From: Vibrio fortis
GTDB taxonomy: Bacteria; Pseudomonadota; Gammaproteobacteria; Enterobacterales; Vibrionaceae
Assembly (NCBI RefSeq): GCF_024347475.1
Contig: NZ_AP025488.1
Coordinates: forward strand, 1,364,001 to 1,428,000
Length of the DNA stretch: 64,000 bases
Reading direction: 5' to 3'
In this document: positions 33,906 through 43,117 of the stretch, in pieces
Numbering within the stretch: position 1 is the stretch's first letter
How the letters are laid out: each line of letters starts with the position of its first letter
Translations under genes and position numbers: made by a program
Notes under the pieces: generated by a model
The model's input: only the letters and a program-made list of their open reading frames with translations
Database searches by the model: none
What the model was told of the DNA's origin: nothing

Positions 33906-36488
33906 ATGAGCAAACAAAAGATTGTCGTCGTTGGTAATGGCATGGTTGGCCACAAATTTATCGACAACATCATTCAAGCAGATTCAGACCAATATGAGGT
34001 CATCAATTTCAGTGAGGAATCGCGTCTTGCCTACGACCGAGTTCAACTCACTGCGTACTTTAACGGTAAGTCCGCCGACGACTTAGCCTTAACCAGTGAA
34101 GCTTACTATCAAGAAAATGGCGTTAAGTATCTTATTAATGCCAAGGTCACTGAACTTGATACCGCAAGCAAGGCCGTCGTAACGGATAGCGGGCATCGCG
34201 AAAGCTACGACAAACTGATCCTTGCGACAGGCTCATTCCCGTTCGTCCCACCAATTCCTGGTAATGACCAAGAGCACTGCCATGTCTACCGCACGATTGA
34301 AGACTTAGATGCCATTGAATTGTCCAGCAAGCAAAGCAAATCAGGCGTGGTGATTGGTGGTGGCTTATTGGGCTTGGAAGCCGCAAACGCGGTGAAAAAC
34401 CTCGGTTTAGAGACCCACGTTGTCGAGTTTGCCCCTCGCTTGATGGCAGTTCAGCTCGATGAAGGTGGCGGTGCGCTGCTAAGACGTAAGATTGAAGACT
34501 TGGGTGTACAAGTTCACACCGAAAAAGCGACCTCTGAGATTGTCGCAGGTGAAACGTCTCGTTATCGCATGAACTTTGCCGACGGCACTCACCTTGAGAC
34601 CGATATGATTGTGTTCTCTGCAGGTATTCGACCGCAAGATGCATTAGCTCGCAGTTCTGATATCGCGATTGGTGAACGTGGCGGTATCGTGATTGACGAT
34701 AACTGCCAAACCAACGTTGATGATGTCTACGCGATTGGTGAATGTGCGCTTTGGGATAACAAGATCTTCGGTTTGGTGGCTCCGGGCTACTCGATGGCAA
34801 AAGTGGCGGCTAGCCACATCCTTTCTAATGGCGAAGATGAGAGTAGCTTTACTGGCGCTGACATGAGCACCAAACTCAAGTTGCTAGGCGTAGATGTTGC
34901 CAGTATTGGTGAAGTGCATGGTAAAACCGAAGGTGCGCAATCTTACACCTACAACGATGAAATCGAACAAGTTTATAAACGTTTGATCGTCTCTGCCGAT
35001 GGTAAGAAGATTGTCGGTGCGGTATTGGTTGGTGACGCTGAAGCCTATGGTTCGCTGCTTCAAATCAAGCAAAATGACATGCCGCTTCCAGAGAACCCAT
35101 CGGTACTCATTCTTCCAAATCTGGCCGACGATTCTGGCAGCGCAATGGGTGTTGAAGCCTTACCAGACAGCGCGGTGATCTGTTCATGTTTTGATGTAAC
35201 CAAAGGGGATATCAAAGAAGCCGTTTCCGCAGGCTGCACCACAATGGCGGCGCTTAAAGAATCGACCAACGCATCAACCGGTTGTGGTGGCTGTTCTGCC
35301 CTAGCTAAACAGGTACTTGATAGCGAACTGAGCAATCTCGGCGTCGAGGTTTCTAACGATATCTGTGAGCACTTTGCTTACTCTCGCCAAGAGCTGACCG
35401 ACATTATCCGCGTCAACAAGATCAAAACCTTTGATGAGCTGCTTGAATCACACGGTCAAGGCTTAGGCTGCACTGTGTGTAAACCTGCCATCGGTTCAAT
35501 TCTTGCCTCCTACTGGAACGATTACATCCTCAAAGATGAGCACATCGAGCTGCAAGACACTAACGACATCTACCTCGGCAACATGCAAAAAGATGGTACC
35601 TACTCTGTCGTTCCGCGTATCGCAGGCGGTGAGATCACACCAGACAGATTGATTGTCCTCGGCGAAGTCGCTAAAGAATACAACCTTTACACCAAGATCA
35701 CGGGTGGCCAACGTGTCGACCTGTTCGGCGCACAACTTAACGAGTTGCCCGCTATTTGGAAAAAACTGATCGACGCAGGCTTTGAAACCGGCCACGCCTA
35801 CGGCAAATCGGTGCGCACTGTGAAGTCTTGTGTAGGCAGCACTTGGTGTCGTTACGGCGTCAACGACAGCGTTGGTTTAGCGATTAAGTTAGAGAACCGC
35901 TACAAAGGTCTGCGTTCACCTCACAAGATAAAGTTTGCAGTGTCTGGCTGTACTCGTGAGTGTGCTGAAGCGCAATCAAAAGACATTGGCGTGATCGCCA
36001 CCGACAAAGGTTGGAACCTGTATGTTTGTGGTAACGGCGGTATGCGTCCACGTCACGCTGACCTATTCGCAACCGACCTCGACGAACAGACTCTCATTCA
36101 ATACATCGACCGCGTGTTGATGTTCTACACACGTACTGCAGACCGCCTACAACGTACCTCTGTTTGGATGGAGAACTTAGAGGGCGGCTTGGATTACCTC
36201 AAAGAGGTGGTGATTGAAGACAAACTCAACGTCGCGGCAGAGCTCGAAGCCGACATCGCACTCAACATTGAAAACTATCAGTGTGAATGGAAAACCACCA
36301 TCGAAAACCCAGTCAAGATGAAGCGATTCCAGCACTACATCAACAGTGACGAGATGGACAACACGCTCTCTTTCATTACAGAGCGAGAACAACGCTTTCC
36401 AAAACCAACGATCAACACCGAGCACGACGCAGAACGCGCTCTCGCTTTGAATAGTTCAGAGCAAATAGAAATTACCGAAGTGTCGTAA
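33906..36488 (+). CDS. nirB: Assimilatory nitrite reductase (NADH) large subunit NirB
   Basis: 860 aa cytoplasmic enzyme reducing nitrite to ammonium with six electrons from NADH. N-terminal FAD/NAD pyridine-nucleotide oxidoreductase domain (VVVGNGMVGHKF, VVIGGGLLGLEAAN, YAIGECALW). Middle BFD-like [2Fe-2S] modules (CSCFDVTKGDIK, STGCGGCSALAKQ; GLGCTVCKPAIGS). C-terminal sulfite/nitrite reductase repeats with the siroheme-[4Fe-4S] cysteines in CVGSTWCRYG and CTRECAEAQSKD. AAGGAATTTACT precedes the ATG. Forms an operon with nirD. Confidence 0.97.
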   Translation: MSKQKIVVVGNGMVGHKFIDNIIQADSDQYEVINFSEESRLAYDRVQLTAYFNGKSADDLALTSEAYYQENGVKYLINAKVTELDTASKAVVTDSGHRESYDKLILATGSFPFVPPIPGNDQEHCHVYRTIEDLDAIELSSKQSKSGVVIGGGLLGLEAANAVKNLGLETHVVEFAPRLMAVQLDEGGGALLRRKIEDLGVQVHTEKATSEIVAGETSRYRMNFADGTHLETDMIVFSAGIRPQDALARSSDIAIGERGGIVIDDNCQTNVDDVYAIGECALWDNKIFGLVAPGYSMAKVAASHILSNGEDESSFTGADMSTKLKLLGVDVASIGEVHGKTEGAQSYTYNDEIEQVYKRLIVSADGKKIVGAVLVGDAEAYGSLLQIKQNDMPLPENPSVLILPNLADDSGSAMGVEALPDSAVICSCFDVTKGDIKEAVSAGCTTMAALKESTNASTGCGGCSALAKQVLDSELSNLGVEVSNDICEHFAYSRQELTDIIRVNKIKTFDELLESHGQGLGCTVCKPAIGSILASYWNDYILKDEHIELQDTNDIYLGNMQKDGTYSVVPRIAGGEITPDRLIVLGEVAKEYNLYTKITGGQRVDLFGAQLNELPAIWKKLIDAGFETGHAYGKSVRTVKSCVGSTWCRYGVNDSVGLAIKLENRYKGLRSPHKIKFAVSGCTRECAEAQSKDIGVIATDKGWNLYVCGNGGMRPRHADLFATDLDEQTLIQYIDRVLMFYTRTADRLQRTSVWMENLEGGLDYLKEVVIEDKLNVAAELEADIALNIENYQCEWKTTIENPVKMKRFQHYINSDEMDNTLSFITEREQRFPKPTINTEHDAERALALNSSEQIEITEVS

Positions 36489-36496
36489 GCCGTTTT

Positions 36497-36540
36497 GGCC
36501 GTTAGCAGGCCTCCGATTTTAACTCCACCTGCTAATGGCC
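36497..36540 (+). other. Hairpin between nirB and nirD
   Basis: GGCCGTTAGCAGG pairs with CCTGCTAATGGCC (one G-T pair) around an 18-nt loop, followed by a short CTCTTT. It may be a partial terminator or RNA-stability element lowering nirD relative to nirB, or protecting the nirB 3' end. Confidence 0.5.
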
Positions 36541-36595
36541 CTCTTTACGAACTTCCCAAAAATCGACAACTCAACAATTTGACAAGGAGACTGTC

Positions 36596-36940
36596 ATGGA
36601 AAACTGGACCACGGTTTGCTCCCAAGAGGACTTAACCCCTAACGCGGGTGTCTGTGCCAAAGTCGCTGACCATCAAGTCGCAATTTTTTACTGCAAGCGC
36701 AGTGACAAGATTTATGGTCTATCAAATTTCGACCCGATTGGTAAAGCCAATGTGATGTCACGTGGTATTATTGGCTCGTTAAGTGGAGAGCCGTACGTTG
36801 CTTCTCCTCTATACAAGCAGCATTACCATCTAGAGACAGGGGCCTGTTTGGAAGAGCCGGAACACGCTCTGATACGCTTCGAAGTACGTAGGCACGGTAA
36901 CGACATTCAAGTACTGGCACCCGAAGCGCTAGCAAGCTAA
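36596..36940 (+). CDS. nirD: Nitrite reductase small subunit NirD
   Basis: 114 aa Rieske-like fold without the cluster ligands, as in other NirD. CSQEDLTPNAGVCAKV, IYGLSNFDPIGKANVMSRG and GEPYVASPLYKQHY are characteristic. AAGGAGACTGTC precedes the ATG. Partner of NirB. Confidence 0.95.
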   Translation: MENWTTVCSQEDLTPNAGVCAKVADHQVAIFYCKRSDKIYGLSNFDPIGKANVMSRGIIGSLSGEPYVASPLYKQHYHLETGACLEEPEHALIRFEVRRHGNDIQVLAPEALAS

Positions 36941-37078
36941 TCACACATTAGGTCGTATTTCAGATTCACCCATAACCATGCCTTAGCCGCCTATAATTAA
37001 GGTTCGCTACGGAGTTGGCATGTGAACGGCTAGATATTTAGAACTCTAGACACTTTCCATATTTAAAGGATTTAATAC

Positions 37079-38548
37079 ATGGATAACTCAAAATTTTCGC
37101 TGCTTTCATTTACAGGTAAGATGAAAATCTTGCACCTCAGCTGGATCGCCTTTTTCATCACCTTTGTAGTCTGGTTTAACTTCGCACCACTACTACAAAT
37201 GGTAAAAACAAGCCTAGGTTTGACCACTGAAGAGATTAAAACCCTTCTGATTTTAAACGTTGCTCTGACCATTCCGGCGCGTGTCGCCATCGGTATGCTG
37301 ACCGACCGTTATGGTCCAAGACTCGTCTACTCTGCCCTACTGGCGATCTGTTCGATTCCGTGTTTCATGTTCGCACTCGCTGACTCGTTCATTCAAGCAG
37401 CCATCGCGCGTTTCCTACTGGGCTTCATCGGTGCAGGCTTCGTGGTCGGTATTCGCTTGGTGTCTGAATGGTTCCCGCACAACGAACTTGGTACTGCAGA
37501 AGGCATCTACGGCGGTTGGGGTAACTTTGGTTCAGCCGCTGCGGCCTTTACTCTTCCTACACTGGCACTGGTTTTCGGTGGCGATGAAGGTTGGCGTTAC
37601 GCGGTAGGTGTAACGGGCGCAATGAGCCTGCTGTTCTCCGTTGTCTTCTACAAAAACGTATCAGACACACCAAAAGGTTCTACCTACTTCAAGCCTGCGC
37701 AAGTAACCGCAATGGAAGTGACATCTAAGGGTGACTTTTTCTTTCTACTCATCATGAAGATCCCTATGTACGCGGCATTGGCTCTGCTGGCTTGGAAACT
37801 GTCACCATCAGGCATTGGCATGCTTTCAGATACAGCGGTTTATGGTGTATATGCCGTACTCGCAGCACTGTATGTGTACGAAATCACTCAAGTTTGGAAA
37901 GTGAACAAGAACGTCTTCAAAGAAGAAGTACCAGAGATTCACCAATACAAATTTAAGCAAGTGGCGGTATTGAACGTTCTGTACTTCGCAACCTTTGGTT
38001 CTGAGCTGGCTGTAGTTTCTATGCTACCTCTGTTCTTCTCTGAAACCTTCGAACTGACACCGGTTCTGGCGGGTATGGTAGCTTCGGCTTATGCCTTCAT
38101 GAACTTAATGTCTCGCCCTGGTGGTGGTTGGATTTCAGATAAATTCGGTCGTAAACCGACACTACTTATCCTAACAGCAGGTCTAGCGGTAGGTTACTTT
38201 GCAATGGGCCAAGTAGACAGCACATGGCCTGTATGGCTGGCTGTCGTTGCGGCAATGGCGTGTTCGTTCTTCGTGCAAGCAGGTGAAGGTGCGGTATTCG
38301 CAACCGTTCCTCTAATTAAGCGCCGTATGACGGGTCAAATTGCTGGTATGACGGGCGCTTACGGTAACGTGGGTGCGGTGGTTTACCTAACGGTACTTTC
38401 TTTCGTGAGTTACCAAACATTCTTCCTAGTGATTGCGGCAACCGCAGTACTTGGCTTTGTTACTCTAATGTTCATGGAAGAGCCAAACGGCCAAATTGCG
38501 GAAGTGAATGATGATGGTAGCGTGACACTGATTAACGTATCGAGCTAG
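37079..38548 (+). CDS. Nitrate/nitrite MFS transporter, NarK/NasA-type
   Basis: 489 aa, 12 hydrophobic helices. Helix 1 is SWIAFFITFVVWFNFAPLLQ, with NNP signature-type helices GGWGNFGSAAAAFTLPTL and AYGNVGAVVYLTVL and Arg residues in helices 2 and 8 (IPARVAIGMLTDRYGPR; SRPGGGWISDKFGRKP). Imports nitrate across the inner membrane for the downstream reductases. Preceded by AAAGGATTTAATAC, 138 nt after nirD. Confidence 0.93.
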   Translation: MDNSKFSLLSFTGKMKILHLSWIAFFITFVVWFNFAPLLQMVKTSLGLTTEEIKTLLILNVALTIPARVAIGMLTDRYGPRLVYSALLAICSIPCFMFALADSFIQAAIARFLLGFIGAGFVVGIRLVSEWFPHNELGTAEGIYGGWGNFGSAAAAFTLPTLALVFGGDEGWRYAVGVTGAMSLLFSVVFYKNVSDTPKGSTYFKPAQVTAMEVTSKGDFFFLLIMKIPMYAALALLAWKLSPSGIGMLSDTAVYGVYAVLAALYVYEITQVWKVNKNVFKEEVPEIHQYKFKQVAVLNVLYFATFGSELAVVSMLPLFFSETFELTPVLAGMVASAYAFMNLMSRPGGGWISDKFGRKPTLLILTAGLAVGYFAMGQVDSTWPVWLAVVAAMACSFFVQAGEGAVFATVPLIKRRMTGQIAGMTGAYGNVGAVVYLTVLSFVSYQTFFLVIAATAVLGFVTLMFMEEPNGQIAEVNDDGSVTLINVSS

Positions 38549-38571
38549 CCACTCATTGAATGATATCGGGA

Positions 38572-38604
38572 GAAGTAACCGAGACTGCAACACTCGGTTA
38601 CTTC
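38572..38604 (+). other. Perfect 12-bp inverted repeat after the nitrate transporter
   Basis: GAAGTAACCGAG ... CTCGGTTACTTC with a 9-nt loop, immediately upstream of a second hairpin. It has no T-run; it may be an operator or a first hairpin of a tandem terminator. Confidence 0.55.
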
Positions 38605-38608
38605 GTTC

Positions 38609-38643
38609 AAAAGCTCTTGTTTATGACCAGAGCTTTTGTTCTT
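38609..38643 (+). terminator. Terminator after the nitrate transporter
   Basis: AAAAGCTCT ... AGAGCTTTT, 9-bp stem with 11-nt loop, followed by GTTCTTT. Confidence 0.8.
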
Positions 38644-38686
38644 TCCCTTCGTTTTCAAACAATGAGCAGATAGGAGCAAGGACGTT

Positions 38687-40495
38687 ATGACTCTCTCATT
38701 TAGCCAAAGCCAAACCACAGTCGATCCAAAGACAGCGCAAGGCATTCTTCCACAAGCGAGCAATCAACTCAGACTCAACTTTGGTGGCTATTCACACCAA
38801 GGGGTAAGAAGCGAGAATCAAGATGCGATTATCGTTAAGCACCCTCAAACCCGAGCCGAACAAGAGTTCAAGGGCAGCGTGGCGTGTATTGCCGATGGTG
38901 TGAGTTGCAGTGAACAAGGGCAGAAAGCCAGTCACACTAGCGTGATGCAGTTCATTACGGATTATTACGCCACGCCTGAGAGTTGGAGCATTCAACGTTC
39001 TGCACAAAAGGTGCTTACTTCTCTCAACTCTTGGATGTTCAACGCCTCATTTTCAGAGCTGGATGATGACAAACAGCTTGCGCACAACACCATGGTGTCG
39101 ACCTTTAGTGCGGTCATTCTCAAATCAAATACGGCGCATATCTTCCATGTCGGAGATAGCCGAATCTATTTAATCCGCGATGGCAAAATTAAGCAACTGA
39201 CGCGCGATCATACCCGTAATAACATCGTCAACACCCATTATCTGACTCGGGCGCTCGGTATGGATAGTCAGCTGAATGTGGACTATCAAACTCTACCTAT
39301 TCAAGCGAAAGACCGTTTTATCCTGACCACCGATGGCGTACATGAGTTTGTCGATGAAGAGGACCTGATTGAGGGTGCCGATAACCAAAACGATTTCGAA
39401 CTGGCGACACAAGCGATCTGTAACAAGGCGCTGGCCATGCACAGTAAAGACAACGTCAGCTGCTTAATGATTGAGGTAACACAACTACCTAAGCCGTCGT
39501 TGATTGAGTTTCACGAGAAGCTGGCTACACGCGTTATTCCTCCGGTTCTCAAGCTCGGCCAGATGATTGATCAGTTTCAGGTGTTAGAGGTGCTCTATTC
39601 TGGGACACGCAGCCACGTGTATCGAGTAATACAAGCTCAAACACAAAAAGAGTTCGTGATTAAAGTCCCCTCCCTGCAATATCACGATGACCCTTCGCAA
39701 TTAAAAGCATTCTACAACGAGCAGTGGGCTGGGATGCTGCTTAACAATAAACGAATTATGAAGGTCTATCCGACCGATGAGCACTCTCAGTTTCTTTATC
39801 AAGTGTGTGAGATGGTTGAGGGCGTGACGCTAAGGCAGTGGATGTACGACAACCCACAACCAAGCCTGCCAGAAGTACGTACTATTTTAGAGAAGATCAT
39901 TCAGGGCATTCGAGTACTGCAGCGTGCAGATATGGTACACCGCGACCTCAAACCCGAAAACATCATGCTGCTCCCCAATGGCGATATTAAGCTCATCGAC
40001 CTTGGTGCGGTTTTGATTCGTGGTATCGAAGAAGGGTTACCTGTTAAAGAAGATGCGATTCCCCTCGGCGCGGTCAACTACATTGCCCCAGAAACCATAA
40101 AGCAGAATATTGCGACCACACGTTCCGATCTATTCTCGGTGGCGGTGATCGGCTATGAAATGCTAACCGGACAACTGCCCTACCCAGAAATGACACCGCG
40201 TTCTCTGACTCAGTCTCGTCATCATCAATGGCATTATCAGCCAATCACGCAGCAGCGGACCGATCTTCCAGCTTGGTTTGATCTTGTATTGCAAAAAGCC
40301 TGTGCTGAACATCCAACAGAGCGCTATTCCGTACTGGGTGACTTTATCTCTGATCTCTATACACCTAACTCTAAGCTGGTGAAGCGCAAAACCAAACAAC
40401 CTTTGTTGAACCGTAATCCAATTCAGTTTTGGAAGGTGCTGGCTTTGCTATTAGGTATTGTGGCACTGGTCGAGTTTGGCATCTTGATTCAATAA
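38687..40495 (+). CDS. PP2C phosphatase-Ser/Thr kinase fusion, nitrate cluster type
   Basis: 602 aa. Residues 30-265 form a PP2C phosphatase with metal-binding aspartates in RSENQDA, CIADGVS, HVGDSRIYL and TTDGVHEF. Residues about 295-560 form a Hanks-type kinase: VIKV Lys326, HRDLKPENI with catalytic Asp420, DLG for DFG at 438-440, APE at 467-469. A C-terminal membrane anchor occupies 580-601 (LALLLGIVALVEFGIL). Such bifunctional enzymes recur next to nitrate-assimilation genes in gamma-proteobacteria; the target is not established. TAGGAGCAAGG precedes the ATG. Confidence 0.92.
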   Translation: MTLSFSQSQTTVDPKTAQGILPQASNQLRLNFGGYSHQGVRSENQDAIIVKHPQTRAEQEFKGSVACIADGVSCSEQGQKASHTSVMQFITDYYATPESWSIQRSAQKVLTSLNSWMFNASFSELDDDKQLAHNTMVSTFSAVILKSNTAHIFHVGDSRIYLIRDGKIKQLTRDHTRNNIVNTHYLTRALGMDSQLNVDYQTLPIQAKDRFILTTDGVHEFVDEEDLIEGADNQNDFELATQAICNKALAMHSKDNVSCLMIEVTQLPKPSLIEFHEKLATRVIPPVLKLGQMIDQFQVLEVLYSGTRSHVYRVIQAQTQKEFVIKVPSLQYHDDPSQLKAFYNEQWAGMLLNNKRIMKVYPTDEHSQFLYQVCEMVEGVTLRQWMYDNPQPSLPEVRTILEKIIQGIRVLQRADMVHRDLKPENIMLLPNGDIKLIDLGAVLIRGIEEGLPVKEDAIPLGAVNYIAPETIKQNIATTRSDLFSVAVIGYEMLTGQLPYPEMTPRSLTQSRHHQWHYQPITQQRTDLPAWFDLVLQKACAEHPTERYSVLGDFISDLYTPNSKLVKRKTKQPLLNRNPIQFWKVLALLLGIVALVEFGILIQ

Positions 40496-40497
40496 AA

Positions 40498-40530
40498 AAG
40501 CCTCCGCACCATTAAGGCGCCGAGGCTTCT
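40498..40530 (+). terminator. Terminator of the phosphatase-kinase gene
   Basis: AAGCCT/AGGCTT-based stem (AAGCCTCCG ... CGAGGCTT) right after the stop codon, with A-run before and TCT after; serves the plus strand and possibly the convergent cra gene. Confidence 0.65.
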
Positions 40531-40585
40531 GCAAGCAAATGAACAGTTCTGGAAGCGAATAGGTTCTTGTAGCTGTTTAGGCAAG

Positions 40586-41590
40586 CTAGCTTCGTTTTAC
40601 TAGGCTTCGTGGCACCAGTTCAATACCTGACTGATAACGTTTTGCCGACGCATTTAGCGCCAAGGCGAAAGCGCTGTCGGCGATCACCTCAAACTGCTGA
40701 GGTAGTGAGTGTACTTTGAAGGGTAAGAAATCCAATAGTCGATTATCACCAAAGGTTGCTAACTTCACCTGGTTGACCAGCTCTGGCTTTTCGACCATCA
40801 CATCCAGTACACCCTCTAGCAAGGTATAAGACATGGTCACAATCGCATCTGGAACCGTGCCCTTTGCAATCCACTCTTCAAACACTTCTCGACCTGACTC
40901 TCGGTCAAAGTGTTCGCCATAACCGACAACCGTGGGTTTGTTCTCTTGAAGCCCTGTCTGTTGAGTGTGCGCTTTGTTTGCAGCTTCGAAACCAAGGTGA
41001 CGTTCGCGAGAGATGTTTAGATCAGGCAAGGCACCAATCAAACCAATGCTATGAATATTGTCATCAAGAATTGAATGGGTCAGTTCAAACGCTGCCTCAA
41101 AATCTTCACTGATGACACAAGCAAAATGCTCATCATCTAACGGACGGTCAATCGCAATCACGGGCGTACCAGAGTTTTGCAATTGCAGATAGAACTCATT
41201 GGCATCTGGCATTGAGCTCGCAACCAATAAAGCATCAATACGACGACTCACCAAAGCTTCAGCGACTTTTCGCTCGGTTTCGGCGTCATCATCTGAGCAT
41301 CCAATTAAGATCTGATAACCCACTTTACGAGAGTTCTGCTCGATCAGTTTTGCTAAACGGGCGTAACTGCTGTTCTCTAGGTCTGGGATAATCAAACCAA
41401 ACGAACGGCTGTTACCTGCTCTCAATGAAGATGCAGCGTGGTCTGGACGGTAGTTATGCTCGTTCACCACAGCCATCACTTTCTGCTGTGTTTTCTCGCT
41501 AATGCGGTACTTTTGAGCTTTACCATTAATCACATAACTTGCTGTGGTTTTTGATACACCCGCCAGTTTCGCTATTTCATCAAGTGTCAT
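40586..41590 (-). CDS. cra: Catabolite repressor/activator Cra (FruR)
   Basis: 334 aa LacI-family regulator. The N-terminal MTLDEIAKLAGVSKTTASYV and NGKAQKYRIS are the Cra signature. The sensor domain has SFGLIIPDLENSSYARLAKL and ATFGDNRLLDFL, as in enteric Cra, whose ligand is fructose-1-phosphate. Start fixed at 41590 by the conserved N-terminus; the frame is open to 41725. Divergent from fruBKA, with three operators between, so it controls that operon and probably itself. Confidence 0.94.
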   Translation of the reverse strand: MTLDEIAKLAGVSKTTASYVINGKAQKYRISEKTQQKVMAVVNEHNYRPDHAASSLRAGNSRSFGLIIPDLENSSYARLAKLIEQNSRKVGYQILIGCSDDDAETERKVAEALVSRRIDALLVASSMPDANEFYLQLQNSGTPVIAIDRPLDDEHFACVISEDFEAAFELTHSILDDNIHSIGLIGALPDLNISRERHLGFEAANKAHTQQTGLQENKPTVVGYGEHFDRESGREVFEEWIAKGTVPDAIVTMSYTLLEGVLDVMVEKPELVNQVKLATFGDNRLLDFLPFKVHSLPQQFEVIADSAFALALNASAKRYQSGIELVPRSLVKRS

Positions 41591-41661
41591 ATCAAGGACC
41601 TGTATTTTGTGCGTAGGATCATATAACCAAAGTTCTGATCCTCGGAATAGTTGAATTATAT

Positions 41662-41677
41662 GCTGAATCGATTCAGT
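41662..41677. promoter_or_regulatory. Cra operator 1
   Basis: GCTGAATCGATTCAGT is a near-perfect match to the Cra consensus GCTGAAWCGWTTCAGC. Closest of the three to the cra gene, so a likely autoregulatory site. Confidence 0.85.
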
Positions 41678-41683
41678 ATGAAA

Positions 41684-41699
41684 GCTGAAAGGATTCAGC
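41684..41699. promoter_or_regulatory. Cra operator 2
   Basis: GCTGAAAGGATTCAGC keeps both outer half-sites with a mismatched centre. Its centre is 22 bp from that of operator 1, two helical turns. Confidence 0.7.
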
Positions 41700-41852
41700 A
41701 AAATCTGAAAAGTGACTCGAATCATCTTTTTTTAGCAACATTGAGATTGATGACTATCTTCTAAAGACAGCGAGACACAATAGTAGAAACAGATAACAGC
41801 AAATCAGTTTTAACAAGAGAACTGGGCTTTGCTGAATTTTTTTACTCTTTTT

Positions 41853-41868
41853 GCTGAACCGATTCAGC
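41853..41868. promoter_or_regulatory. Cra operator 3, upstream of fruB
   Basis: GCTGAACCGATTCAGC, one base off the palindrome, 106 nt before the fruB ATG. Further half-sites (GCTGAA at 41831, GTTCAGC at 41874 and 41885) surround it, so the operator region may be extended. Confidence 0.85.
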
Positions 41869-41974
41869 TTAACGTTCAGCAAGGTGTTCAGCACTGATTA
41901 AGCAGAACGCGAATCGGACATACAGCAACTATGAAGCGACACGCTCAAACAAAGCAATAAGCTAAAGAGGCAAC

Positions 41975-43108
41975 ATGCTTAAATTAACTAAATCTGACAT
42001 TTCGCTTGGTCAATCTGCGCAAGATAAGTTCCAAGCTATTCGTAACATTGCCGGCAAACTAACTGAAAAAGGTCTGGTTGATGAAGGTTACGTAGAAGGA
42101 ATGCTGAACCGTGAGAATCAAAACTCCACTTTCCTTGGAAACGGTATCGCTATTCCTCATGGCACGACTGACACCCGCGGTTTAGTAAAAGAGACTGGCG
42201 TTGCAGTACACCACTTTCCTGAAGGTATCGACTGGGCAGACGGCAACCGCGTTTATGTCGCGATCGGTATTGCGGCGAAATCAGACGAGCACTTAGGCAT
42301 TCTCAAACAGCTAACCAAAGTTCTTTCTGCTGACGGCGTTGAGCAAAAGCTGCAACAAGCGAAAACAGAAGATGAAATCATCGCCCTACTTCACGGTGAA
42401 GTTCAACTTGAAGCAGATTTAGATGCTTCTTTAGTTCAACTTAAGTTCCCAGCAAGCGACATGGTGCAAATGTCTGCAGTGGCTGGCGGCCTACTGAAAA
42501 ACACAGGTTGTGCAGACAACGCATTCGTTGCTGACCTAGTAACCAAAACGCCAACTCACCTTGGTCAAGGTCTATGGCTTCTTGGTAGCGACAAAGGCGT
42601 AACACGCACAGCCGTATCTTTTGTTTCTACGGCGAATGATTGCGAGTTTGAAGGTACTCAAGTGAAGGCACTGGTTGCGTTTGCCGCTTGTAATAGTGCT
42701 CACCAAAACATCCTAGCGAACCTAAGCCAACTGGTTTTCGAGGGCAAACAAAATGCGCTGATCGAATCAGACATCGAAGGCGTAATGGCTCAGCTGAAAG
42801 GCGAAGCACCGAGTACTTCTGCAGAAGGTTCAGATAACCAAGCGGTATTTAAGATTAAGAACGCTCACGGTCTGCATGCTCGTCCGGGTGCAATGTTGGT
42901 CGCAGAAGCGAAGAAGTTCGATTCGGCAATTCGAGTATCAAACCTAGATGGCGATGGCAAAGAAGTAAACGCGAAGAGCCTAATGAAAGTCATCGCGCTA
43001 GGCGTGAAACACGGCCACCAGCTTCAATTCACTGCAGAAGGTGACGACGCAGCACAAGCTATCGAAGCCATTGGTAAAGCTATCGCTTCTGGCCTTGGTG
43101 AAGGTTAA
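41975..43108 (+). CDS. fruB: PTS fructose IIA-HPr protein FruB (diphosphoryl transfer protein)
   Basis: 377 aa. The N-terminal EIIA-Fru domain carries the active His62 in GIAIPHGTTDTR. A middle domain of unknown role (about 150-275) resembles a second IIA-like fold. The C-terminal HPr domain has phospho-acceptor His301 in NAHGLHARPGAM. It passes phosphate from enzyme I to FruA during fructose uptake. AGAGGCAAC precedes the ATG. Gap to fruK is 9 nt. Confidence 0.95.
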   Translation: MLKLTKSDISLGQSAQDKFQAIRNIAGKLTEKGLVDEGYVEGMLNRENQNSTFLGNGIAIPHGTTDTRGLVKETGVAVHHFPEGIDWADGNRVYVAIGIAAKSDEHLGILKQLTKVLSADGVEQKLQQAKTEDEIIALLHGEVQLEADLDASLVQLKFPASDMVQMSAVAGGLLKNTGCADNAFVADLVTKTPTHLGQGLWLLGSDKGVTRTAVSFVSTANDCEFEGTQVKALVAFAACNSAHQNILANLSQLVFEGKQNALIESDIEGVMAQLKGEAPSTSAEGSDNQAVFKIKNAHGLHARPGAMLVAEAKKFDSAIRVSNLDGDGKEVNAKSLMKVIALGVKHGHQLQFTAEGDDAAQAIEAIGKAIASGLGEG

Positions 43109-43117
43109 GGACTCGCT

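Larger units (their letters stand above)
41591..41974. other. Divergent cra-fruB control region
   Basis: 384 nt without a supported gene. Contains the three Cra operators and presumably two divergent promoters. Confidence 0.6.

Noticed and set aside
34147..34800. 217-codon frame opposite nirB
   Set aside because: Shadow of nirB with low-complexity Arg/Ser/His sequence.
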